Positions 28,377-36,711 of a stretch of DNA of 64,000 nucleotides are shown piece after piece. Under the pieces are notes generated by a model, which had not been told where the DNA came from, did not search any database, and saw only the letters and a program-made list of their open reading frames with translations. The stretch is from Fortiea contorta PCC 7126 (lineage in GTDB: Bacteria; Cyanobacteriota; Cyanobacteriia; Cyanobacteriales; Nostocaceae): contig NZ_KB235930.1 of assembly GCF_000332295.1 (NCBI RefSeq), positions 4,801,895-4,865,894 on the forward strand. Direction: 5' to 3'. Made by a program: the position numbers and the translations under genes. How positions within the stretch are numbered: the stretch's first letter is position 1; the number at the start of each line of letters is the position of its first letter.

Positions 28377-29315
28377 CTAATCCCCAAACCACTCTTGCCA
28401 TTGTTCTTTAGACTTTAACTTATCGCTTGCCTCGATTTTCTTCGTTAATCTTTCCAAATAAGCTGATATACGAGTTCTTGCCTGACTATTTGCTTCTCCT
28501 AATGAGTCATCTACGTGTAGTGATTGCCCTGTTTTATCTTTAATTGGTGATTTGACAAGATTGGTTGCTTCACGACAAAGATGTGTCAGCATATCTTTAT
28601 ATGTTCTGCTTCCCTGGTAGTTTTTGAAGGCTTCAATAGCTAGTGATTCTGCGTGGTAGCCAGATATCTTTAGTCCTGTAGGCAGAATATCTTTAACAAC
28701 TGCCTTAAAAAGTTTGATTGTTGGCACAACTTTACCAGAGAATTCTTTATTAACAGCAGTGAGCTTACGAGCAAATGAATCAGGACGTACTACATTACTC
28801 CATTTACCTGTTTCTGGATTAGAAATTCTTAAACCACTTGCAGTTCTTATGGCTGGTAAAACTTGGATTTCTTGTCCATCTGAATAACGGACTGTTACAG
28901 CTAGTTTACCTACAGAAACATCAGTATTAGGAAGTCTTTGTTGAATTCGCTGTGCAAAGTAGTCTAAAACTTCTTGAGGAGATTTATTTTCTAAAGACGT
29001 GTTGTTAACGAGTACTAATGTATCTACGTCACTCAAACCGTTGATGAATGTATTTTTACGAATTGAGCCACCAAATAATAAGTCAACGCTATTTTCTATT
29101 TCTGACTCAATCACTTCCTTAAGAACACTTAAATGCTGCTGAGTAGCCTCTACATCTCTATCATTAAATTCCTTTAATGCACCTTGAAGTAGACTGTTGA
29201 CTTCTGCGTTATAAGAGGAAGTATCTGTGCTTTCACCTGCACGTTTGAGCATTTGGCTGATGTCTTCTGAGGAACTACTAGAAGACCAGCTATAACTTCC
29301 ACCACTGCTACCCAT
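28377..29315 (-). CDS. CD-NTase (cGAS/DncV-like nucleotidyltransferase) of a CBASS operon
   Basis: A 312-residue enzyme expected to make a cyclic oligonucleotide alarm signal on phage infection. The polymerase-beta-type active site is FGGSIRKNTFINGLSDVDTLVLV (GGS plus DxD, about residues 80-102), with the third carboxylate in DGQEIQVLPAI (near 155). The family helix EVVPTIKLFKAVVKD and GYHAESLAIEAF fit the OAS/SMODS fold. The N-terminus MGSSGGSYSW followed by a serine run is unusual and may be a modification tag (see findings). It is flanked within 6 bp by the TGT-like and SLOG-CHAT genes. Confidence 0.92.
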   Translation of the reverse strand: MGSSGGSYSWSSSSSSEDISQMLKRAGESTDTSSYNAEVNSLLQGALKEFNDRDVEATQQHLSVLKEVIESEIENSVDLLFGGSIRKNTFINGLSDVDTLVLVNNTSLENKSPQEVLDYFAQRIQQRLPNTDVSVGKLAVTVRYSDGQEIQVLPAIRTASGLRISNPETGKWSNVVRPDSFARKLTAVNKEFSGKVVPTIKLFKAVVKDILPTGLKISGYHAESLAIEAFKNYQGSRTYKDMLTHLCREATNLVKSPIKDKTGQSLHVDDSLGEANSQARTRISAYLERLTKKIEASDKLKSKEQWQEWFGD

Positions 29316-29320
29316 AACTC

Positions 29321-30319
29321 TTACTCCTCAACTTCTAGTCCAGCATTTTTTACCAAATTAAGCACTTGTGGCATGACCTTTTCCCATGCAGAAAATTCTT
29401 GGATAAGTTTGGTATTACAAAATTTATTCATTGCATGAGATAACTGTCTAAGATTTTGAAGGTTTTTAATACTATAAAGTTGATTTAGCTTTGATTCAGA
29501 ATAATGCCAATCTTCCTGCATAAGGGTAGCTGTTGATTGGTACAAGGTTAGACCGTCAACAAAAGCGTAGCGCAGCCAAGCAAGTCCATCAAATATATCT
29601 GCTCCACAAAGAAAGTATGAAATCATTAAAACTGGGTCTAGGCATCCTAAAATATGGATTGGTATTTCAATACTTTGTTCTTGGAGAGCGGAACGAATCT
29701 TTATAAGATTATGACATCTTTCAAGGATAGAAGTACCTAGTTCTTTTTCTGTTATACCTAATACCGAAAATGAAGTTAAGTGATGACAATGTTCGAGTAA
29801 GCTATCTATGTTAATTAATTCTGATTCAGGTATTTCAGGTTTATAAAGAAAATTTGAGGCAAAATTTGGATATCGTTGAAACAGAGATTTAGCAGCTTCT
29901 ATTTGACTGACTGTTAATTGATGTTTATCCCAATTGTCATAACTTATGAGGACTAATTGAGATAAAGATTGTAAATTATCAAGTACATACTGATGTAATT
30001 CTGTAGACCAAGTACGAATAGATGAACAGTCTCTGTTTGCATAGACATCATCTGAAGTAGCAGTTAATTTAATTGCTTGAGTTTCATAACCACCACTGTC
30101 TATAAAAATAATATCAGAGGCATAAATATCCATTTCTTGCATTTCATAGTAGATATCATAAGCACTGAGAAGTGAGACATCAGAAATATAGTCTTTTAGA
30201 GATGTGTAAATTTCTTTAAATTCAGTAAATCCCCGGCTGGAAAAGGATGGAACAATGAGGGGAGTAGAAACATCAATAATAGAAATTTGACGACATTTAC
30301 AGGTATCTGAAACTCTCAT
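29321..30319 (-). CDS. TGT-like protein (Cap10-type) of the CBASS operon
   Basis: A 332-residue protein resembling tRNA-guanine/archaeosine transglycosylases: PLIVPSFSSRGF, IIFIDSGGYETQ (cf. TDSGGFQ of TGT), and IHILGCLDPVLMISYFLCGADIFDGLAW (cf. the GIDxFD catalytic region). The zinc-binding Cys cluster of housekeeping TGT is not seen. Its gene overlaps the QueC-like gene by 23 bp and precedes the CD-NTase by 5 bp. QueC-like plus TGT-like genes beside a CD-NTase define type IV CBASS in current classification. The substrate is unlikely to be ordinary tRNA. Confidence 0.82.
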   Translation of the reverse strand: MRVSDTCKCRQISIIDVSTPLIVPSFSSRGFTEFKEIYTSLKDYISDVSLLSAYDIYYEMQEMDIYASDIIFIDSGGYETQAIKLTATSDDVYANRDCSSIRTWSTELHQYVLDNLQSLSQLVLISYDNWDKHQLTVSQIEAAKSLFQRYPNFASNFLYKPEIPESELINIDSLLEHCHHLTSFSVLGITEKELGTSILERCHNLIKIRSALQEQSIEIPIHILGCLDPVLMISYFLCGADIFDGLAWLRYAFVDGLTLYQSTATLMQEDWHYSESKLNQLYSIKNLQNLRQLSHAMNKFCNTKLIQEFSAWEKVMPQVLNLVKNAGLEVEE

Positions 30320-30875
30320 CCAATGCTCTCCTATCTAAACATGATGGGCATTCTCCACAGGGAATATCACCTCGACGTTCGCAACTAAACGTAATATTTA
30401 TTGGCACTTTTGCGTTTTTACAATATTTGAAAATATCTTTTTTGGTGAATTCTATAAATGGAGCTTCTATTTGAACCGAACCAGAAAAATAACCATTAAA
30501 AATTCGTTGAATATCTTCTAAAAATTCTTTGGAGCAATCGTAATAAGATGTTCCGGCATGAATTCCTATAGCAAATCTGCCCTGCTTAGTAGAAAGAATG
30601 CTGGCAGATGATAGCAGTAAGGTTGCGTTGCGACAATGGTATTCTCCTTGAGTGCAGGCAATTTTCAATCCCAAGTCAATTGTATTAAGGGAGATATTGT
30701 AATATTGAGCCAATGCTAGGACTGCACAGCGTTCTCCTTCAAAGCTGGGTTGGTTGTAGTTAAAGTGGATACCCTGGACAGTTGAACCGCGTGAAATGTA
30801 GAAAGCGATTAACGCTGCGGAATCTATACCTCCCCCAAGTAGTAAATTGACTTGTGCGTCCGATTGAGGCATCAA
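30297..30875 (-). CDS. QueC-like PP-loop enzyme (Cap9-type) of the CBASS operon
   Basis: A 192-residue relative of 7-cyano-7-deazaguanine synthase. The PP-loop LLLGGGIDSAALIAFY at the N-terminus binds ATP. GIHFNYNQP, FAIGIHAGTSYYDCS and the C-terminal zinc site CGECPSC are QueC hallmarks, with another Cys in FSCERRGDIPCG. Somewhat shorter than housekeeping QueC (about 220-230). It is first gene of the minus-strand operon 30875-26308. In type IV CBASS this enzyme is reported to take part in a deazaguanine-type modification needed for immunity, not in queuosine supply. Confidence 0.9.
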   Translation of the reverse strand: MMPQSDAQVNLLLGGGIDSAALIAFYISRGSTVQGIHFNYNQPSFEGERCAVLALAQYYNISLNTIDLGLKIACTQGEYHCRNATLLLSSASILSTKQGRFAIGIHAGTSYYDCSKEFLEDIQRIFNGYFSGSVQIEAPFIEFTKKDIFKYCKNAKVPINITFSCERRGDIPCGECPSCLDRRALDESFRYL

Positions 30876-31022
30876 TTGTTTACCCCTAAATATAAGGTCT
30901 GAGTATTTAGAGCCGCTTTTGATACTAATTTAGATGCGTACTATTAATACGTTGTTTCAAAAAAATACAGTATACTCCAGTTTTGGGTATTGTGCTTTAG
31001 TACAGTCCAATACTAGCCTTTA

Positions 31023-31202
31023 CTACTCACGCCGCCTAATCTCTACACAATACTCAGCCTGTTGCAGCACTTTCACCGTTGCCTTCTCCTGCTTCTCTGG
31101 TGGGTAGCCATATTTCCGCAGCAGACGCTTGACTAGCCTTCGCAGGTTCGCTTTGACACTCTCTTTCACAGTACAGTCATTGGTGACGTTGCTGGCGATT
31201 TA
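31023..31202 (-). pseudogene. C-terminal remnant of a type I restriction enzyme HsdR
   Basis: About 59 codons with no start: [39 protein letters not shown], the usual C-terminal helix of HsdR-type restriction subunits, ending at 31023. The upstream portion is replaced by the GIY-YIG gene. A methylase remnant at 40433-40577 may come from a similar lost system. Confidence 0.75.
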
Positions 31203-32192
31203 TGAGGCATTGGATTCACCTTTAGAAATTCGTTTGGCAATTCTACTACCAACTCCTCTAAGACCTTGCTTATACTCTTCTTTTATTTTGTATATTTGTT
31301 TTCCTAAAGTTTCTTTATCTATGTCATCATTAAAAACTAAATTTATCGGGTCTTGCAAGTAAGGTTTTATTTTATTGACAAAATCTTTGGGAATTGGAAT
31401 TTTTAGGTCTGCTTTGATTTGATCTAATATATCTGCTTCTACAATTTTTATTTGCTCACCAGCTAAAGTCCCCATTCTAGTTTTAGTTAAAATCTGACTA
31501 ACGTTATCTAAAACACTGACTTCAACAACATACCCATTTACCAAAATCCTGCACTGGACTACACCATATCTTCTTACATATTCCTTGTGTGGTGCTTCCC
31601 AAAGGTTAGAATAAGCTTTTCTAGTCCCAAATACATAACCTAATATACCACTAGATATTTCTATATCTTGTTCGGCGAACTCTCTTAGTTTTTCCCAATC
31701 AAGCACAAGATGAATAATTTGTAATCCTGCTAGTTTCTTTTTTAACCACCAGTCAGGTGTGATGGCATTTTTATTTATCTGTCTGGGTGGCTCTATACCT
31801 AAAACTACTAAAAAATCTGGTAATTTGAGTATTGTTTCTCTTAACAGATTTTCAGCAGGTAAAACCCTTTTTTTCTTGACTGGACTGCTATTAAGATGCG
31901 GTCTGTACTGTGCTATTAATTTTTTCTCTTCTTCATCTAGGTTGATTTCGCTTAACTTCTTGTAATATATATAAAACTTTTTTCTACTCTGTGATGATAA
32001 TTGGTAAAGTCTATGGTGCGCTTTACCATTCCATCTCTTTTTAAGATTTTTTGCTTTTCCTATATACCATACTATATTGCTTTCATCTAATACATAGTAA
32101 ATGCCTGAATATTCTGGTAACAAATGTTTATTTTTTAAATCAACCTTCTCTAAATTTAAAATTGACTCGTCAGCATTCATATATAGTGCCAA
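31200..32192 (-). CDS. GIY-YIG nuclease-domain protein
   Basis: A 330-residue protein with an N-terminal GIY-YIG domain: SGIYYVLDESNIVWYIGKAKNLKKRW (GIY and YIG both present), then the acidic segment DEEEKKLIAQYRPHLN, in which the Glu/Asn positions of the fold are expected. The long C-terminal region is not recognised. A second, divergent member of the same size class lies at 51252-52085. The start at MALYMNADES has an alternative Met four codons later. Possible roles are DNA nicking in defence or mobile-element homing; nothing in the context decides this. Confidence 0.8.
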   Translation of the reverse strand: MALYMNADESILNLEKVDLKNKHLLPEYSGIYYVLDESNIVWYIGKAKNLKKRWNGKAHHRLYQLSSQSRKKFYIYYKKLSEINLDEEEKKLIAQYRPHLNSSPVKKKRVLPAENLLRETILKLPDFLVVLGIEPPRQINKNAITPDWWLKKKLAGLQIIHLVLDWEKLREFAEQDIEISSGILGYVFGTRKAYSNLWEAPHKEYVRRYGVVQCRILVNGYVVEVSVLDNVSQILTKTRMGTLAGEQIKIVEADILDQIKADLKIPIPKDFVNKIKPYLQDPINLVFNDDIDKETLGKQIYKIKEEYKQGLRGVGSRIAKRISKGESNAS

Positions 32193-32410
32193 TTATTATT
32201 TAATATTTACTTCTGATTTTTTAAACTAGTACATAGTAGAGTTTACTTAGTGTAAACTGCAACTAAAAGTTCGTCATCTGTAACTTTAATAATTGGCATT
32301 TTTGTAACAAAGTTAGATTTTTCAATTAAGGAGAAACGTCATATAGCCCGCGCGTCTCGTTTCCTATGTTGCCTTAATATAACAATATTGATATATTTAG
32401 AGGGTATGCT

Positions 32411-32809
32411 GTGCCTGAAACCCGTGTTGTTTTCTACCAGGAAGAAGAAGGGGAAGTTCCTGTCCTTGAATGGCTGACGCGACTTTTGAAAGAAGACCGC
32501 AAAGGTTATGCAAACTGTGTTGCTCGAATCAAACAACTTGCGGCTTCAGGTTACGAACTCCGTCGTCCGGCGGCTGATTACTTGCGCGACGGGATATATG
32601 AGCTTAGAGCAAAGCATATTCATGTGCAATATCGCATTCTGTACTTCTTTCATGGGCAAAATGTGGCAATTCTCGCACACGCCATTACAAAGGAAGAAGC
32701 AGCTGTACCACCAATTGATATTGAACGGGCGATAGCACGAAAGCTTTTATTTGAAGAAAACCCAGAAGTTCACACCTACGTAGAGGAACAAGAGGATGGC
32801 GAAGACTAG
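32411..32809 (+). CDS. HigB/RelE-type toxin
   Basis: A 132-residue toxin-like protein of the RelE/HigB (phage Gp49-like) superfamily: VPVLEWLTRLLKEDRKGYANCVARIKQLAASGYELRRPAADYL, then GIYELRAKHIHVQYRILYFFHGQNVAILAHAITKE, the typical Arg-rich sheet core. Members cleave mRNA on the ribosome. GTG at 32411 is the likely start. The C-terminal tail is longer than usual and acidic. The antitoxin start lies inside its last codons (14-bp overlap), the toxin-first order of higBA systems. Confidence 0.88.
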   Translation: MPETRVVFYQEEEGEVPVLEWLTRLLKEDRKGYANCVARIKQLAASGYELRRPAADYLRDGIYELRAKHIHVQYRILYFFHGQNVAILAHAITKEEAAVPPIDIERAIARKLLFEENPEVHTYVEEQEDGED

Positions 32810-33107
32810 CGATGCGATAAAAATCATTAACAAGATGACTAGCAGCGACCCTGAGCTTGAGGCAATGGTGGAGGAAGCCTCTATTAATGCAGAGGTGGCA
32901 CAGCTAATTTATGAAGCCAGAACTTCATCGGGGTTAACACAAAAACAGCTTGCTGAACTTGTTGGGACAAAACAGCCTGTGATTGCGCGGCTTGAAGATG
33001 CTGATTACGAGGGACACTCCCTTTCAATGCTGCAAAAAATCGCTCATGCTCTCAATCAAAGGGTAGTTATTCAGCTTGCTCCAATGGAACATGAACAGAG
33101 CGCATAG
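32796..33107 (+). CDS. HigA-type XRE antitoxin
   Basis: A 103-residue antitoxin with a helix-turn-helix (LIYEARTSSGLTQKQLAELVGTKQPVIARLEDADYEG, about residues 37-71) followed by SLSMLQKIAHALNQRVVIQL, the standard HigA ending. It neutralises the upstream toxin and represses the operon. The overlap with the toxin gene implies coupled translation. Confidence 0.92.
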   Translation: MAKTSDAIKIINKMTSSDPELEAMVEEASINAEVAQLIYEARTSSGLTQKQLAELVGTKQPVIARLEDADYEGHSLSMLQKIAHALNQRVVIQLAPMEHEQSA

Positions 33108-33193
33108 TAAGACGTTATTCCCAAATTGGCAAGATGGTCAAGTGGTTACATTAACCGCCGAACAAATTCCTCCTCTCAAGTCAGATGATTAAA
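33107..33193 (+). pseudogene. Short 3' gene remnant
   Basis: About 28 codons reading SKTLFPNWQDGQVVTLTAEQIPPLKSDD then stop at 33193, coding-like but without a start. It overlaps the beginning of the next gene. It looks like the tail of a deleted gene, family unknown. Confidence 0.4.
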
Positions 33194-34474
33194 CTATTTT
33201 CTCTTATTCCAGAACAAATCAAAGATAAACTACCACTGACGGAAGATAAAAAACAACTACTTCAACAAAAAACTATCAGTCAAAATACCCCAGGAACAAT
33301 TCTGCGGGATTTTCAAACTATTTTAGAATTTCTCCAACCCGAAGGCGTTGAAGTTAGTAGCAATCATCACCAATTCTCTCTTAAATATCTCCAGCAACTT
33401 AACTCTCAATTGAGTTATTCCATAGATATTAATCTCAAACGTCCTGTACAAAAATCCTATCCTTATATTCACGGTCTTTATTTCCTCCTCCGCACCTCTG
33501 GACTGTCTCAAGTTATTACCGAAGGTAAAAAGACCAAATTGGTTTTAGACCAAAATCTTCTGCCAATTTGGCAAGGATTAAACCCCACAGAACAATATTT
33601 CACCCTGTTAGAATCTTGGTTAGTTTGGGGAGAAAGTGAACTATTAGGCGACCAAAGAGATATGTTTGACCAAGCATATCGCTGTTTATTATTTTGGCAA
33701 AAACTCTCAGAATCAGGATTAAATTTCTCTAATTATTCAGAACAAGATAAATTAGTTTATTATCCTGGTTTACATAATCTCGCTCTTTTACATTTATTTG
33801 GATTAATTGAACTGACATCAGTCAAACCACAAGCCGCTAAAGGCTGGCGTTTTACTCATGTAAAACCCTTACCTTGGGGGAATGCCATCATGGCTGTATT
33901 AACAGAAAATCGCTCAAATATAAAAGTAGAAGATTATGCCGAAATTAGAGAAGATTTTCGCATTGCTTTTGACAATTTAAAACCTTATTTCCAACCTTAT
34001 TTCCCTGAATGGTCACAAACTTTAGTGATTGCCAAAGGCGGTTTTACAGAGGGTATTCATATATTTAAAGCCACTTTGCAAGATGCTTGGCGGCGGATTG
34101 CTATTCCTAGCGACTTGAATTTAGATGAAGTTGCTGCCGCAATTGTGCAAGCATTTGATTTTGACCCGGAACACCTCTACAGATTTATTCACAAAGACCG
34201 TTTAGGAAGAACTAAGGAATTTAATCATCCTTTTGTCGAAATTCCCCCTAATACCTGCGATTTTCGCTTAGGTGATTTATCCCTAGAGGTAGGTAATCAT
34301 TTACAATTTATCTTTGATTTATTGGAAGAATGGGAATTTGATTTATACCTAGAGGAAATTGACACTGACAATAGTCAGATAAAACAACCACAAGTTCTAG
34401 AATCTCATGGTCAACCTCCAGAGCAAGAAGAACGAGAATGGCAAGTATATTTTATAGAACCTGATAAAGATTAA
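33185..34474 (+). CDS. Protein with C-terminal pRiA4b ORF-3-like domain
   Basis: A 429-residue protein. The C-terminal ~140 residues (HIFKATLQDAWRRIAIPSDLNLDEVAAAIVQAFDFDPEHLYRFIHKDR...FRLGDLSLEVGNHLQFIFDLLEEWEFDL) are the plasmid pRiA4b ORF-3-like domain, frequent in mobile elements and of unknown role. The N-terminal ~270 residues are helical and not recognised. It stands between the toxin-antitoxin pair and the convergent DUF4365 pair. Confidence 0.8.
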   Translation: MIKLFSLIPEQIKDKLPLTEDKKQLLQQKTISQNTPGTILRDFQTILEFLQPEGVEVSSNHHQFSLKYLQQLNSQLSYSIDINLKRPVQKSYPYIHGLYFLLRTSGLSQVITEGKKTKLVLDQNLLPIWQGLNPTEQYFTLLESWLVWGESELLGDQRDMFDQAYRCLLFWQKLSESGLNFSNYSEQDKLVYYPGLHNLALLHLFGLIELTSVKPQAAKGWRFTHVKPLPWGNAIMAVLTENRSNIKVEDYAEIREDFRIAFDNLKPYFQPYFPEWSQTLVIAKGGFTEGIHIFKATLQDAWRRIAIPSDLNLDEVAAAIVQAFDFDPEHLYRFIHKDRLGRTKEFNHPFVEIPPNTCDFRLGDLSLEVGNHLQFIFDLLEEWEFDLYLEEIDTDNSQIKQPQVLESHGQPPEQEEREWQVYFIEPDKD

Positions 34475-34574
34475 AATTTATTGTTCTAAAAATACATCTT
34501 TGCTTAATTTATAGCGTTTGCAAAAGTAGATGAGTGGCTCGATATCAGAACTTATTTAGGCAAGACCTAAAGAT

Positions 34575-35117
34575 TTAAATATTATTAATTTGAATTTTTT
34601 GAGGATTTTTGAGAATGAAATGACTGTCTTCTTTTACTAAATCGCCTGTGCAACGAATTGGTAAACGTTCCTGATAAGCTTTAATAGCTAAGATATAATC
34701 ATGGTCAGCTAGTTCGGTTTTTATTTCTTGTAATTTTTCAAAAATTGACCCAAGTAAAGTAATTTCTCCACTCAATTTATCAAGAGAAGGAGTAGCAATT
34801 TGCATGACTACACCAAGAACCGTGAAGTTGGGATAATTGGTAATAAATTCACTTAATATATCAACTTGGTCACGATTTTCTACTGCCGATAATGTTTTTA
34901 ATATATCGCTGATTCTTTCGGCATAATCTCCTAAATTATGTTGGAGAGGTAGCAAGATTTCATATTCAGGAGTGGCATCTTTTTTCAGTCGCCAAATTGC
35001 CCCAGCATCATTATATATACGCCCTGTTTCATGCCAACCTGTTGCTTGCAAGTGTGCCTGGATAACATCAGGGTTAACAGTTTTGAGTATTTCACTATCT
35101 TTGATAGTAACTTTCAT
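34575..35117 (-). CDS. Hypothetical partner of the DUF4365 protein
   Basis: A 180-residue protein of unknown family. Its start overlaps the stop of the upstream DUF4365 gene by 4 bp (ATGA), so the two are coupled. The N-terminal region (HLQATGWHETGRIYNDAGAIWRLKK...YEILLPLQ) looks alpha/beta; the C-terminus LAIKAYQERLPIRCTGDL is also found as a remnant at 26202-26318. The pair recurs beside defence genes on this plasmid, suggesting a two-gene defence or toxin-antitoxin-like unit. Confidence 0.7.
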   Translation of the reverse strand: MKVTIKDSEILKTVNPDVIQAHLQATGWHETGRIYNDAGAIWRLKKDATPEYEILLPLQHNLGDYAERISDILKTLSAVENRDQVDILSEFITNYPNFTVLGVVMQIATPSLDKLSGEITLLGSIFEKLQEIKTELADHDYILAIKAYQERLPIRCTGDLVKEDSHFILKNPQKIQINNI

Positions 35118-35608
35118 GGCAAATCTCCAAAACTAATGCGTTGAATAATGGATTGGAGTGATAGGGGTGTCAACTGATTACTACGGGGTATTTCAATAGT
35201 AACATTGGTTAGATTTTCGGTGTCTGGCATTCCGCGCAATGATACCCAGTAACCACAATGTCTTAGACACAGTTCATCTTCGGTTTGTTTTATCCAGTCT
35301 GTTATCTTTTCAGGAACTAAAACGAGTACTAAGATCCGAGGGACAAGGGCATTGATTTTTAAATCATTATAATTTTTGAGATTGAGGGGATATTTAATAT
35401 AATTTTCCTCAAGAATATCTCTAGCTGTACATTTTAGTTGTAGTTCTAGTCTAGGAGAAAGGATTTTACCTGTGCCACCTCTGCTAACTATGCCTAAATC
35501 TACGCTGTCGTTATCAACTTCTGGTCTATATAAAGAATAACCTGCAACGGCGGCGATGGCTCTAACATAGGTAATGCTAAATTGTTCTTTTTGTTGATTG
35601 ATGTCCAT
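35114..35608 (-). CDS. DUF4365-like protein
   Basis: A 164-residue protein matching my memory of DUF4365: SITYVRAIAAVAGYSLYRPEVDNDSVDLGIV...LELQLKCTA...PRILVLVLVPEKITDWI...CGYWVSLRGMPDTENLTNVTIEIPRSNQLTP. The D...xLQLKxT pattern resembles a PD-(D/E)xK nuclease core. Its stop overlaps the next gene's start. Nuclease activity is inference. Confidence 0.75.
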   Translation of the reverse strand: MDINQQKEQFSITYVRAIAAVAGYSLYRPEVDNDSVDLGIVSRGGTGKILSPRLELQLKCTARDILEENYIKYPLNLKNYNDLKINALVPRILVLVLVPEKITDWIKQTEDELCLRHCGYWVSLRGMPDTENLTNVTIEIPRSNQLTPLSLQSIIQRISFGDLP

Positions 35609-35989
35609 TAAATTATCATCAGGGAATGTTTCATAGAAAAAAACAGCACATACTATTGATAAATTTACCTAAATTAGCCGTAATTATTCCTAGTTCCAAT
35701 TAATTAGAGCAAACTGCACCCAGCAGTGCCGGGATGGGTGGTGACGCGACAATCCAGCCTCCCATTACCCCGTCAGGTGATGCCTGCGGCGGGCTGCGCC
35801 ATCACACACAGTCAAGCGTCGAGAATGTAACAACCTCTACGCCCGATCTGTCTCGCCTCTCCAAGCTGTGATTGCATGATTGCACTGCGTTCCGCGCAAT
35901 TGCCGTTCGCGGAGCGTTCCGCTCTAAAGGCGGGTCTTTGATCATCGCTCCCAGTTCTGGGGGAAAAGCCATCACAAAGCGGTAAACTG
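35609..35989. other. Intergenic stretch, GC-richer, no gene seen
   Basis: About 380 bp between divergent genes. It is richer in G+C than its surroundings and contains GGCGGGCTGCGCCATC and GTTCCGCGC-type fragments, often seen as short interspersed repeats in cyanobacterial genomes. No open frame, RNA gene or terminator is convincing. Confidence 0.4.
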
Positions 35990-36020
35990 TCTACACCGGA
36001 TGTGTATAACCAAGTGTAGA
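35990..36020. promoter_or_regulatory. TCTACAC/GTGTAGA repeats at the RHH gene (candidate operator)
   Basis: TCTACAC (35990-35996), GTGTATA (36002-36008) and GTGTAGA (36014-36020): an inverted pair with an extra half-site at 12-bp spacing, ending directly before the start codon of the RHH protein. It fits cooperative binding by an RHH autorepressor. Confidence 0.55.
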
Positions 36021-36021
36021 A

Positions 36022-36582
36022 ATGGCGAAAGTTGAACGGGAATCAATCAACTTCAAACTACCCAAGCCCTTAGTCCAAGCACTTAGAGCCGCAGCCAAAG
36101 AGCGCAACACCACCGCCACAGATTTAGTGATTCAGGGTCTACGTTACGTCCTGGGTGAAGTAAATGGTATGGAAACTGATGTAGAAACCCGTCTTTCTCA
36201 ACTAGAAACAGAATTAGAACGTCTTGCTAACGGTGTAGAATCGCGTGTAGATAATAAATTAGGGCAGCATTCCCAACGGTTGAGCAGCCTAGAACAAAGG
36301 CTAGAAGCTTTGGCAACTAGGCTAACCCAATTGTCAGGGCAGCCCTACAAAAGTGCAAGAAGGCAGGCTTACCCGTACAATAGCCAAGTTCCCCAATCAA
36401 TAGAACTTCAGCCATTCCTAGCAGAGAATTTAGCTAAAAGATTGGGAGTTGATACGGCAACCCTGGCGCGTGAGCAAAAAAGCAAGAGTCAATCTGAGTT
36501 TGAAAGCTGGAGCCGCAATCGAGATCCCAGTAGTACAGGGTGGCGATATCAGAATGACGGGCTTTACCATCCCATCAAGTAA
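36022..36582 (+). CDS. RHH-coiled-coil protein with SWSRxRDPS tail (paralogue of 24272)
   Basis: A 186-residue protein. N-terminal ribbon-helix-helix (SINFKLPKPLVQALRAAAKERNTTATDLVIQGLRYVL), heptad coiled coil (about residues 55-110, TRLSQLETELERLANGV...RLSSLEQRLEALATRL), linker, then the conserved tail NLAKRLGVDTATLAREQ...SEFESWSRNRDPSSTGWRYQNDGLYHPIK. The RHH part is clearer here than in the 24272 paralogue. Repeats directly upstream (35990-36020) suggest autoregulation. A role as a plasmid regulator or centromere-binding protein is plausible; none is shown. Confidence 0.8.
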   Translation: MAKVERESINFKLPKPLVQALRAAAKERNTTATDLVIQGLRYVLGEVNGMETDVETRLSQLETELERLANGVESRVDNKLGQHSQRLSSLEQRLEALATRLTQLSGQPYKSARRQAYPYNSQVPQSIELQPFLAENLAKRLGVDTATLAREQKSKSQSEFESWSRNRDPSSTGWRYQNDGLYHPIK

Positions 36583-36711
36583 ACTCCAATCGAAAGCAAA
36601 TCAGTGGGTTAACTGCGATCGCCCCTCATCCTCCAAAACAGGTGCTAGACAAACCCATGTTACAACTGTATTATTAAAAATAACCTTAATTACAAATACT
36701 ACAAGCCTTCA

